Shown: positions 29,401-44,647 of the stretch, one piece after another | Layout of the letters: each line of letters opens with the position of its first letter | How positions within the stretch are numbered: the first letter of the stretch is position 1 | NCBI GenBank assembly: GCA_030737835.1 | Contig: CM060847.1 | Location: 3,314,484-3,378,483, forward strand | DNA: 64,000 nt | Reading direction: 5' to 3' | Source: Acorus gramineus | Lineage: Eukaryota > Streptophyta > Magnoliopsida > Acorales > Acoraceae | Program-made: the position numbers and the translations under genes | Notes under the pieces: generated by a model | What the model saw: only the letters and a program-made list of their open reading frames with translations | Database searches by the model: none | Told to the model about the DNA's origin: nothing

Positions 29401-30769
29401 GTGGAGATCACTTGAAAAATAATTGACATATTATTAAACACTATTGACTGTAGGAGTTAACATCACTTTTTGTGGGCTTGAATTCTGAGTAGGGGTGGTA
29501 AACGAGCCGAGCTTTGACCTGCTCAGGCTCGGCTCGTTTAGTATCAGGTTCGGCTCAGGCTCGGCTCTGCTCTGAAACGAGCTTCATTTTGTGTTCAAGC
29601 TCGGCTCGTTGAGCTCGTAAAAAACTCGATTAAAGCTCGGCTCGGCTCGTTTGTTAAACAAGCCAAGCTGAAGCTCGAATCAAGGCTTGGCTCGGGCTCG
29701 TTTAGCTAAAAAAAATCTTGTTTAGCATTTGAGAAGTCACATTTCATAAATCACAACACCTTATACATGTGAAAGTAACATAAGTTCGGGTTCGGGCTCG
29801 GCTCGTTTACAAACCGAGCTTTAAAAATTGTTCAAGCTCGGCTCGTTTGTCTAATCGAACGACCCTGAGCGAGCTTTAACCGAGCCGAGCCCGAGCTGCT
29901 CGGCTCGTTTACCAGCCCTAATTCTGAGCTGTATGGCTGACAATAAAAATTTTAACCGTGACGTCGGATTCGAGTTCCACCGCTTACCGAACAAAAAAAA
30001 AAGAACACCTACTTTGTGAACTTTGTTGCAGGACTTGCGGCTGGCATGTACTCCGGTCTCACTTATGGTCTGACGGAGGCTCGGGGATCCCATGACTGGG
30101 TCAGTTTATGATTTGGCATTCTCTTGTATGCTAAGGCAATGTTTTGAAACGAGTACAAATTAACAACTTTAGAAGGTTCTGTTATTGTGAAATCGTATTT
30201 AAGCAAACTTGTTTTCAAACGCCCCCTGATGATCCCAGCCATTGAAGAAATAAAAATATGATTTCTGAAAAGATATTTTAAAAGCTGTCAAACTTGTTCT
30301 TAAACGCTATCTCAGATTGTTTGCCCACGGTCATGGGTGAGAAAGTAAAATAAATGAATCTTACTTTGATGTCTGTTTCTCTGTTGTGTCATTGTGTGGT
30401 TACTGTGATGGGGTGGTGAAATTTTTTATCCCACTTATGATAAAAGAGGCAGAGAGAAAAAGAGCAAATTTTATTTGGCACACTAATCAAAATTTAGTTT
30501 CCTCCGTGCACTAACACACCCTATACAACTTGTTTTCTCTTTTGGGGTTTTTTTTTTTTTTTTTTCGTTCTTGTATGACAATTTGGTGAATGAAATTAAC
30601 TTCACTACTGTTGTTCTGATCACAGAAGAACAGCGCGGTTGCAGGGGCGATAACAGGGGCTGCGTTGGCTCTTACGTCGGACAGCCACTCGCACGAGCAG
30701 ATCGTCCATTGCGCCATCACCGGAGCTGCTCTTTCCACTGCTGCCAACCTCCTCACTGGGATATTTTAG
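26494..30769 (+). CDS. OEP16-2: Outer envelope pore protein 16-2 (seed type, Tim17/22/23 family)
   Basis: A small four-helix membrane protein of the chloroplast outer envelope; OEP16 forms cation-selective, amino-acid-permeable pores, and the -2 (S) isoform is seed-expressed (family knowledge). Six exons: 26494-26674, 26997-27080, 29186-29217, 29348-29381, 30032-30099, 30626-30769. They join in frame to 180 residues, near the Arabidopsis size. Residues 24-58 (FLDLGHPLLNRIAHSFIKAAGIGAAQAVARDAYF) and the C-terminal pair of glycine-rich helices (LAAGMYSGLTYGLTEARGSHDW, then AVAGAITGAALAL and AITGAALSTAANLLTGIF) match OEP16-2 rather than OEP16-1. The isoform-specific extra loop between helices 1 and 2 (exon 2, a Thr run then ITGTKRHPFHELR) is present. 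The start is the first Met that gives the conserved N-terminus; an upstream in-frame Met at 26173 is not credible. Confidence 0.95.
27230..27883. mobile_element. MULE-like element with inverted repeats of about 110 bp
   Basis: The left arm 27230-27345 and right arm 27768-27883 are diverged reverse complements. Landmarks are GATTTTTGCATATATACCCCT against its counterpart, CAATATTGTGAAAATAC against GTATTTTCACAATATT, and a ...GCAC block. I see no clean target-site duplication. The interior has a duplicated GGGAAGAAGAG-ATGA segment and no coding sequence. It lies in the OEP16-2 intron 27081-29185. Confidence 0.65.
28143..28256. mobile_element. Possible small MITE in an OEP16-2 intron
   Basis: The left end GGCTTGGTATTTTTAAA...TTATTCC and the right end (reverse complement CATTTGGTAATGCATTTTGTTATCCC) are loosely inverted. 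The duplication is unclear, so this is tentative. Confidence 0.35.
29490..29920. mobile_element. Non-autonomous hAT element, 431 bp
   Basis: The 23-bp terminal inverted repeats differ at one position: the left end starts TAGGGGTGGTAAACGAGCCG, the right end's reverse complement TAGGGCTGGTAAACGAGCCG. An exact 8-bp target-site duplication ATTCTGAG is at 29482-29489 and 29921-29928. Subterminal GCTCGGCTCGTTT words recur many times in both orientations. It sits in the OEP16-2 intron 29382-30031. The near-identical ends suggest a young insertion. Confidence 0.92.
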
Positions 30770-32474
30770 AATCTCTCACCCCAGTGGCTCCAGACCATTT
30801 TGAAACCCATGCTTCTTGTTTTTGAACTTTTTCTTGTTCAGTATGGACTACTGCTACTACTCTTTGTTGTGGATGTTTATGTTTGGTCAGTGTTTCAATG
30901 CATCACATTATGCTAAATTTGTAATGGTTGGTTTTTGTTTGTTAATTGTGGCAAATGGTTCATGGTTCATACAGAGTGGGGGGAAACTAGTACACACAAA
31001 ATGTTAAAAAAAATAATAATAAAATAAAAAATACTTTGAATAATGTTAGGTATAGTCCGTTGAACCAGTACTTCATGTCACACATAATTTAATTGGGTGC
31101 ATTTATGTCACTAGTTAAAATCATGAATCTCTAACCAACTAGTGTTATTACACAATTTTTTTTTTTTAGTCTCAATTCTAATATCATATGCGATAATAGA
31201 AAATTATAGTATTGTATATATTTTTTTATAAAAACATGTAACTTATTATATGGGGTATGTTATTCTTTAAAAAATTCATAACAGTTGTAAATTGAAAATG
31301 ATTAAAAAAAAAAAAACTGTACTTAACATGTAACCAAAACATTCTACCACTATATTCCTGGCCCACTAATAAAATGCACTTATGTTGAGAGAGAGAGAAA
31401 GAGAGAGGGGAGGGAAGGAGGGCGGAGAGGGGCAGCAGTGGAGGAGGTTGACCCCCTCCGTGGCCTCTCTTTCTCGCTCTCTTTCTTGCATATTTAGAAT
31501 TTGGATATCCATTTAATTTGGATGATTTAATACATTCATCAAAATTTAAAGTCAATCATATTTGTTGTTTTTGCCTTCACACTTTAATAGCATTGAATAT
31601 TGTTTGACATTTGTTTCTTATATTGGAGTGTTTTTGTATCACATGGAAAGTAAATTTTTTTTCTTTTGATCATTTATGCTGAATAAAAGAGAATTTTTTT
31701 TTCTTACTTTCCCCTTTTTTCGTCTTCATAGGAGAGAGAAGAAAAAAATTTCTCGCCCTAGAAGTGAGAAAGTGAAGAAAAATGAGTTTTTTTTGTGTTT
31801 GAATTTTCTCTCACTTTCTCTTTGTTGATGTTGAATATTTTGATTTGTTCTTGTTTTTTATTTATTATATGATATGTTCTTGTTGATTGTCTTTCAAAAC
31901 TTTAATTATTTAAAAATATTTGATAAATTAGACTGATTTTATGTTATAGTTAAATCAGCACACAAACAATATATTTTATTTTTTTTTGTCATTTTTTCAT
32001 CACTTTATCTGATAACACAAACAAGGGTTTTTTTATTTTTAAATCTCCACAAACTATAAGATTTAGTGATCGATCCCTCACTTCTTCATATTTTGGTTTT
32101 AATTATCAGATTTCAAGAATATGTTTATTTTTAGTCCCTCTCAAGGACTAAAAACAAAACTAAATAATTTAGGGATAAGTCCCTCCTAGGGACTAAAAAG
32201 AACGAGACTAAATCGATTACTAAATCATTTAGTTTAGCGGGACTTAAAACTAAAAAACCCCACAGACAATGTATTTTATTTTTTACTATTCTTCATCACA
32301 CCAAAATAACTTTTATTTTTATTCATTTTTCATCACTTACACAAATAACATAAAAAAAATAATTTGATTATTTTCATATTTTTATGAATGTAAATAAAAC
32401 AAATTTTGTTACCATGCTCATAATAAATAACAAAATGTTCTCAAAATCTTTAGAACTACGCTCCATTAACAGAT
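30770..32474. other. Spacer between OEP16-2 and the pseudouridine synthase (convergent genes)
   Basis: It holds the two 3' UTRs. A GA-rich block (31387-31430) and long T and A tracts are present. Segment 32090-32260 has AGTCCCT/AGGGACT words in both orientations, as in decayed MULE ends, but I could not define an element. No gene is seen. Confidence 0.5.
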
Positions 32475-34088
32475 TCATGAAATCTCAAGAACTGGCGTTG
32501 CTTCTGCCGGCCACCAAGACGGCGGGGGAGCGCGTAATTCGAGGCGCGCGCCGGTCACCGGGTGCACAAACGCCAAGCTCTCCGCGTGGAGCAAGTGCCC
32601 CCCGCAAACCGCCCCGTCCCACTCTCCGGCCCCGCCGTACTTCACGTCCCCCCTGATCGGGATCCCGAGGTATTGGCAGTGCAGCCGTATCTGGTGCGTC
32701 CGCCCGCTTCGCGGCCTCGCCCTCACCAACACCACCTCGCGGTCATCATCACCCTCGCATGAACCTATCAAAAAAAAATATTGATATAATTTCTATCTAA
32801 GAAAAAGCTAATATATTTGTTCTTTCCAAGAATATATTTGTTCCTTACATAGAAAGGATTGTTTAGCAATGAGTTAAGGTTACGAGAATAATTTTTTTAA
32901 TTTAAGCTGATACAAAATTCATCAATTTTATCTTTATTTATATTTATTAAAATTAGATTAAAAAAATAAAAATAAAAATTATTTTAACCTTCATGTAGAA
33001 TAAAAATCCTTGTTTTATTTTAAATTAGAATAATTGTCCCTATTTTATCCCATTTATTTTCTACATCAAATAAATTGTTATCTCTTATTTATCTTCACAA
33101 TTATCATTTTATCACATTACTTATCTCCCAGTAAAACCACAAAAGATTCAATTTTAAATACTATTTTTTAAAATGAAAAATTTAAATATTATTAATAAAT
33201 TTTTGTATATTATATATATTATTTAAGTGATAAATTTTTATAAACTTTTATACTCTATAACTATAAATATAAACTTTTATATATTTTCACGATTGAATTT
33301 TTTATTCATATCTACATTGATCAATGGACAGGCTTACTCTCACACGCTTCCGATCGAACGCCCGGCGGTCCTTCGACGACCACTGTCTCCTCCCCCTTCT
33401 CGCCACTCCGTCCACCGATCGACACCACCTCAATCGACGTCTCCATGCGCTTCACGGTCGACCCCCCGGGAAGCGACCGTCCGACGTCCGAAGCGGCGTA
33501 GACTCGCCAGATCCCGTGTCTCGACCGTCCGTGTCCCGACGCCACGTCGATCCTCCCCCACCTCGGCTTGGTCCCGACGCACGACGCCACGTAGACCTTC
33601 TCCACCTCCCTCTCCGCGAACGCCCTCGCCAGCTCCGCCGCCGCCCGGTCCGTCGTCGACACCGACACCATCACCATGAGCCCGCTCGTGTCCCGGTCCA
33701 GCCGGTTCGCCAGGTGGAGGAGGGACCCGGATCCGATTCGGGCGGAGGAGGAGGAGAGGACGGACTCGCAGTAGACGCCGGGGGGTTTGTTGACGACGAG
33801 GAGCCAGTCGTCGCGGAAGACGACGTCGGAGTCCGAGAGGGCGAAGAGCGCGGATCTCGAGGCGGCGGACATGGCCCGCTCCAGCTCCGCCTGGCGGGAT
33901 CCCGGCGGCGGGAGGGGGGAGACGGGGACGGGGTAGGCGGAGAGGGCTTCTTCACGGGCGTCGGTTGCCGTCATCGGACGGTTGGAGAACGATCTCTCGA
34001 CGGATCGGACGGATGTGGCGAGTCTGAAGGGGGTGATTGTGGGGAGAGGTGGATTGGGAAGGAGGGTTTGGAAGGGTATTTTGGGCAT
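32475..34088 (-). CDS. RluA-type RNA pseudouridine synthase
   Basis: Isomerises uridine to pseudouridine in RNA. Two exons on the minus strand, 34088-33338 and 32764-32475, join across an AT-rich intron to 346 residues. Motifs: NKPPGV at 100-105; LANRLDRDTSGL at 126-137, where the Asp after RL (residue 131) is the expected catalytic residue of the family; RSGRTHQIRLHCQYLGIPIRGDVKYG in exon 2; and the C-terminal LHAESLAFVHPVTG. The usual HRLD reads NRLD. The first 38 residues are rich in Pro, Ser and Arg and nearly free of acids before a second Met (39), so they could be an organellar presequence, or translation may start at Met39. The closest relative I recall is Arabidopsis At1g56345. The coding exons are very GC-rich. 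The gene diverges from the release factor gene about 510 bp away. Confidence 0.92.
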
Positions 34089-34597
34089 TTAAAAAATAGG
34101 GGGAGTTTCTGATGGTCTTGATGAGAGATCTGATGACCAATGTTTTAAAACTCGGTTTGACAAATTTTGGTTCAATTTAATCTTAAAATCTGATTATTTA
34201 AAATATCAATTCATCAATTGGACTCACTGTTTTATGAGAATTAGTTACCGGTTGATTAAACTGATGTTTAAATAAAACATTCAAAATTAAATTAAGATTT
34301 GATAATATGTAAAGATTTTTTAAAATATTTTATATTTTTATAAATTTATTTATTAAATAATAATAATTACTATTTTTATTATGTTATAATAAAGTTAGAT
34401 ATCATCATATCTAATTAATTCAATTGCAGAAATAATGATCCTTAACCCTCTTTTTTTTTTCACTCAATCAAAACGATTTGATATTAAAACATTGCATTAT
34501 AAATCCTCCAAAATGACCAAACTACCCTTCCTTCTGACCTCTCCATAAACATTGGCTACCATGGAAGAAAGAAAAAAAAAAAAAACACAAAAAAAAA
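34089..34597. promoter_or_regulatory. Shared divergent promoter region
   Basis: 509 bp separate the two start codons. The middle is strongly AT-rich (34140-34400). No TATA box could be assigned with confidence. Bidirectional control is inferred from the geometry. Confidence 0.5.
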
Positions 34598-37500
34598 ATG
34601 GTTCCTTTTTTGTTGAGGAGATTTCGCTTTAAACCATTCATAAACCCTAGAAACCCTAATTCAAATGTCTTATACAGTTCCCGCCATTTGGAACCTCACA
34701 ATGGATTCAGGCCTTCTCATAGTGTGTTTGGGTGGACTTGGTCTTCCCAGAACAGTCAGAACCCTAGTAGGTCACAGTCTCTCAGTGTTATCTATCGTGG
34801 TTTAGCTTCCGAGGCGGCTTTCGTTGAAGCGAGGACCTCTGATGGGCTGACTGTGGACGGCATCGTTGAACAGCGTTGGCCGATTCTTGATGAAGGGGAA
34901 GGGGATTGGAAGAGCCACGCCGCCGCCATCGCGCAGTCGATTCAGATCATTAAGAAGCGATTGCAGGTGAGTTAGCTTTTAATACATTCATTATATGTAA
35001 AGGCATGCAAAGCTATCGAAGTTCTTGTTTTTGTGACAACCCATCAATTTTAATGTGGAATATGTAAATTTGGCTGATGGTGATTGAATTTGTGATATTG
35101 GGTCAAATCATGTTTTGAAGTTGTTAAGTAAAGTGAAGAGAATGAACCAGCTGAAATTGGGATTCTGAAATTCAATGACCTGTTTTTCTTGCCTTGATGG
35201 TATGAATTAATATTTCTTTCATCAAAGTTCTCACTTTTGTGACAACCCATCAATTTTAAATGTGAATTTATATTGATTTGGCTGTTTAAGGTGTCAGGTC
35301 AGATCCCGTGTCATAGCCAATGAGCAAAAGCGAAGAGACTGAATCACTTGAAATTGAGCTTCCAAAATTCAATGATCTGTTTTTTTTTTTTTTTTCGAAT
35401 TTTATCTGAATTCTGAAATCTTTTATTGCCAGTGGAAGAAGATAATGGTCAGATTGGATGTACTGTCGGCAGAGCTGAACAGGCCTGACCTTTGGGATGA
35501 CCCTGTCCATGCTGGGAAGGTCAGTCGTGAGCACGGGGGTTTGATGGGAAAGCTCAAAGAGGTGAGGGGACTTGAGCAAGAATTGCTTGAGCAGATTGAT
35601 ATGCTGACGCTTGCGCACGAGGAGAACGATGAGGAACTGGAATCGGTGGGCATTTGCTTTTAGGCATGTATTTCTTCCATCTGCTTATGCATCTTATAAA
35701 AAAAACTTGTGAAAGGTTAATTAAGGGGAGATCATTTGGGTTGTTTTTTATATTAATTGTTTGCTTAACAATTTCAAAGAATGCTGGTATCTCTTGTTTA
35801 TGCATGCCTTTACTCGAAAGCCCCCAGATAGCTTAATAGTTGTGTTCATAATAGACTGGGTAGTGGGTACTGGACTGATGAGATTTTTTTTTTAAAGAAT
35901 ATGTATAAAGTCCAAATCCTGTTGAATCATGCACGATAAATTGTGGAGTTGTTCACTAATTGAATATTATGTTCACTCATTGAATATATATATCTTGTAA
36001 ATTTGATGCCATAATTTGTCATCCAGTTTTTTTTTTCTTGTGAAGATTTGTTTGACAAATCAGGTGATGAAAATGATATGCATTCCAATTTTGTGGATTG
36101 TATTTTTATGTACTTATTTAGCATTATTATTTCCATCATTTCTTTTAAATATGCAATTTGATAAATTTTGTGATAACTTTTAATCTTATTGAAGGAATCT
36201 ATGAAAGCTTTGCTCTTGACGAGAAGAAGTGCAAAGGAGAAAGAACATGTGGCACTCTTATCCGGGGACCATGATTCTTGCTCTTGTTTTATAGAGGTTT
36301 ATATTTTACCTGTCTGTTTACTTTTAAGTTATGCATATTATGGATATTTTGTCAAATTTCATTTGTCGTCATGTCCAATCAACAGCCAGTTGAATTCAAC
36401 ATTCATGCGTTCCTCTTTGAAATGCAATTCAGTTTTTTTGCTTTTCAGGTCTCCTTCTAAAATGCACAATGCCCTATTTTAAAGTCTTCTTTATTATCAG
36501 TAATTATAATGTTGAGTTGCATAAATCCACTGGGTATCTTTGATGAAGTTATCTCTGTGGAATTGTTCTTTTTATTTAGTTAATTGTAAGTACAATTCTC
36601 TTGTCTCGGCATCATTAGTTGGACATACCTAGAAACAACATAGATGACCGGCAGTATTCAGACCTGCATTGCTAATATTAAATTATTTTTTTCACATAGT
36701 TGGAGAAAATTACTTGGTGCCTTTTCTGTTATTACTACTATTCATTATGAGGGCTTTGCCTCACTGTGCTGAAAATTGAACCTCTCAACTGTCTTTTTCT
36801 GGAATTTGATGTAGACCTGATTCCATACAATATCTCAGTAGTCAGCCGTGAGTTACAATGAAATTTTGGTTTGATCTGTTCATGTGAGATGTAAATCATG
36901 TAATGTCCCAATATGTGTGATTTAGGTTCAAGCAGGAGCTGGAGGCACAGTGGTTGATGAAATGCCTGGTGAGATAGCTGGAATCAAGGTTACTTTCCCA
37001 CCTTAAGAAATCTCTTTATTGGTCGAACTCTATGCTCATCAAAATTAAATCACTTTCCTTTGATTATGAGAACTGGTTACGAAATGGAAGCAAACACAAC
37101 AGGATAAATACTCAAATTCTGAAGAAATGTCTATGTAGAGTACCATGTTTAGGGATGATATACTTATCAGTTATAGGAGATAATGCCAGTATAAACTAAT
37201 GTTTCACCACTGACATGGACTTATATATAGAAGAAATAATTGGAATAATGTTATATACAATAATGGAGGCCAAAAGGTCTCTTATATAGATACAAAAATA
37301 TGGCCTATGGGAGGCATTGCCCCCCAACCCCCAGGCCTCCGGGAATAAGCCCAAGAGGCCTATATAATGACTCCAATATATATAACTGTGACAATGACGA
37401 TAAATTCGCATTTGAACTTATTCATTCGAGAAAAGGAATGTTGCGACTTCTTGTAAGGATATATCTATCTAACAGTACATTAGCTCATGCAGTGGCAATA

Positions 37501-39172
37501 TCTTTTCTTGGCGTCTGTAAACTATAATTTTCTGATCTCCATGACTGATTGTATGGATCCATTAGAGTGAAATTTATGTTTATTTTAAAAATCAAGAGCA
37601 CAGATTAAGATATGCTGGCTTAGTTGATTTAGAGCATTGTTGCCCATAATTACAGAGTGTTATTATTTATCTTTTATATTTGATTTGTCCTTGCTGTTGT
37701 GCATTTAGTGGTTCTACTGTTTTTCCACTTTCCATTACTCTTAAGAGCATTTTTCTTGTTCAAATACTTGTAATCTTTGGAATTTTTGAGCAGTTAAACA
37801 CAATGAAAATCATCTGATCTCGGTTGGATTTTTTTTCAGCGTGCAACACTCAAAGTAGATGGTGACTATGCTTTTGGGTATGCGAAAGCTGAAGTTGGGG
37901 TCCATAGATTGGTGCGGATTTCACCTTTTGACAGTGCGAAGCGTCGGCATACTTCTTTCGCAGCTGTAGCTGTAATCCCTATACTGGATGATGCTTCATC
38001 ACATGTTCAGATTAATGAATCTGACCTTCGGATTGAAAGGTTCCGTTCAGGGGGACCTGGTGGTCAACATGCCAATACAACAGAGAGTGCAGTGAGAATA
38101 GTCCACATTCCTACTGGGGTGACTGCTACATCTCAAAATGAAAGGTAACTCTGTTACTGACATACAGATTATAGAAATGGTCAAATGCTATCCCAACAGT
38201 CAATCTTCACAGGCTATTTTGTTGTTAGGAATAATTTATAGTAAATGACATATCACTTTTGATAAATCTGTTAGTGAAGGAAATAAACCCACACACAAAA
38301 ATATGAAAAATTGAACAATTTTTTTGGACAAGTTTAACGCAATGTGAGGCATGACGCAAAAATTCTAAATTCTAAAATTTGTACTGAAGAGTTAATAATG
38401 TAAGTAAACGATACACAGACATATCTACAATATAAAATTCAATATTTAGATCAAACCCACCTTGTTAGTATATGATTATGTTAAGTTTTATATTTGGAAT
38501 ATGCAGATTTCACTGTCCTACAAGATCATATGAACCAACCAATTCTCATGTTTAAACTGATCACTCATAAAACTACCAAACAATTTTAATCTTATGGTTG
38601 ACTCAATGCATTAGAATCGTTTTTCAACAAATCTGATCCATATTTTAGTCTAATTTGAGCCCAGTAACATGAAATTTATTAGCTCCTGATAAACTTTGCT
38701 TCTTTTTTTTGCCTATCGTGGTGCCCCCCCAATCATTTTATCAGCACTTCAATCACTTGCATTAGTACTGTTTTGTTGCAAGAACAGGTCACAACACATG
38801 AACAAGGCGATGGCGATGGCTGTGCTTCAGTCTCGATTAGACCAGCTTGAGATGGCCCGCCAAGCTCAGATGAATGCACAGCACACACAGTCCCTCACCA
38901 AAATCAGTTGGGGAAATCAGATTCGAACTTACGTCCTCCATGTAATGCTTTATGCGTCTAATTCTTTATTTTATTTAAACATTCAAAAATCAGTGCTCAC
39001 AGGATCTTTGTTTCAATTTTCTTCGCCTTTCTTGCAGCCTTATCGCATGGTCAAAGATCTCCGGACAAACTATGAAGTTTCTGACCCCGATTCGGTTCTT
39101 GAAGGAGACCTTGATGGCTTCATCTTGAGCTTCTTATCTGCTTCACTAGATAAACATGGAGATGACTTATGA
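34598..39172 (+). CDS. PRFB2: Organellar peptide chain release factor 2-like protein, with an internal deletion
   Basis: A class I release factor that hydrolyses peptidyl-tRNA at UGA/UAA in bacteria-type ribosomes. Exons 34598-34966, 35433-35645, 36195-36296, 36926-36988, 37840-38144, 38788-38941, 39038-39172 give 446 residues. The N-terminus is Arg/Phe/Asn-rich and almost free of acids ([20 protein letters not shown]), which suits a mitochondrial presequence. Residues about 90-225 form the RF2 N-terminal helical domain. VQAGAGGT (229-236) opens the core. The stop-reading SPF tripeptide (277-279) and the catalytic GGQ (323-325, in [16 protein letters not shown]) are intact, as is the terminal [28 protein letters not shown]. 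Oddity: between T236 and V237 about 25 residues conserved in RF2 proteins (the D-W...M..MY..W segment) are absent from continuous exon sequence. The closest relative recalled is Arabidopsis At1g56350 (PRFB2); PRFB1 and PRFB3 fit less well. The family call is secure; whether the product works is open. Confidence 0.93.
34642..34658 (+). promoter_or_regulatory. Paired telo-box motifs at the start of the PRFB2 coding region
   Basis: AAACCCTA occurs twice (34642-34649 and 34651-34658), within codons of the presumed presequence. The motif class matches translation-related genes. Because it is coding, it may be chance. Confidence 0.35.
35021..35395. repeat. Tandem duplication in PRFB2 intron 1
   Basis: Two diverged copies, about 35021-35205 and 35225-35395, share TTGTGACAACCCATCAATTT, then TTGGCTG, then AATTCAATGA-CTGTTTTT. 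The offset is about 205 bp. It is not coding. Confidence 0.65.
36989..37839 (+). other. PRFB2 intron, nothing recognised
   Basis: Mostly AT-rich. A C/G-richer stretch at 37290-37370 (GGAGGCATTGCCCCCC with CCCAGGCCTCC) stands out and could be an old repeat end, but I cannot assign it. Confidence 0.4.
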
Positions 39173-40150
39173 AGAGAGGCTTGGCGATGTAACGCATTTT
39201 ATGCGGGCACATGTGTCATAATTATTATTTTGTTGTATCAATTGGTTAAGCCCTCCATTCATATTTATTGACTCAGTCTTGCAAATCTTGTAAATTCTTG
39301 GTTTTTATTACATTTATTGATCAACTCAGTATAGATTTGGTGGCTGAGTACTGAATTCTTTAGAAAATACTCTTTCCACTGTGAAGTTATCTTATATTCT
39401 TATGATATACATACTAATGGAGTTGCATATGCTGGGGAAACTGCCACTGAAGTCACCTTAATGGAGTTGCAAGCGCTTCTTCATCCAGATCCATTTTCAA
39501 CTCCAATTTCAGTCCTATATGCGTCGATAGATTTCTATTGACGCATATATTCACGCTAATAAGGTATATGTTTTGAAAGAATTTTTTTACATTTTTTATA
39601 AATGCATCAATGTAATTCATTAAAACATATGTTTTAATTTTTATAAAAATATGGATTTCATATAATAAAGCATATTATTTTTAAAAAATTTAATACATAT
39701 TTGATACATGAGTAGTTGAAGCTGAAAATAGAGCGAGATGTAACATTATCCTACTTGAAAAGGCCCTGACATGGTGACACACACCCATTATGCAGGGATC
39801 ACATCACATAATGCATTAAAAATGTCTAATAGAATGTCTTACCATCGCTACATATAAAACTTTTAATAAAGTGTATATATATATATATATATATATATAG
39901 TCTACCATCATCATCTCTATTAAAAAAATATAAAAATACATACATTCAATTCATTAATATACTTCGCTTTTTTAAAAATAAGACAGAAAAAATCTCAATT
40001 CATGAAGAAAATGCATCAAATCTCTCTAATATCTTCCAGGGTGCCATAAATATTCAGAACAGGAACACACGAGGATGATCACACCAAAAAAAACAAAAAA
40101 AGGTATATGAAAATAATACAAAATTGGATTCTTGTCCTAAAAAAACTCTT

Positions 40151-44647
<4,497 letters not shown>

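Noticed and set aside
29960..30003. B-box-like word followed by an A run, possible SINE
   Set aside because: No matching A box or target duplication, and it abuts the hAT insertion, so the evidence is too thin.
33324..34112. Long plus-strand open frames (up to 262 residues) opposite the pseudouridine synthase
   Set aside because: They are GC-driven shadows with Arg/Pro/His-rich low-complexity translations; the minus-strand frame carries all the family motifs.
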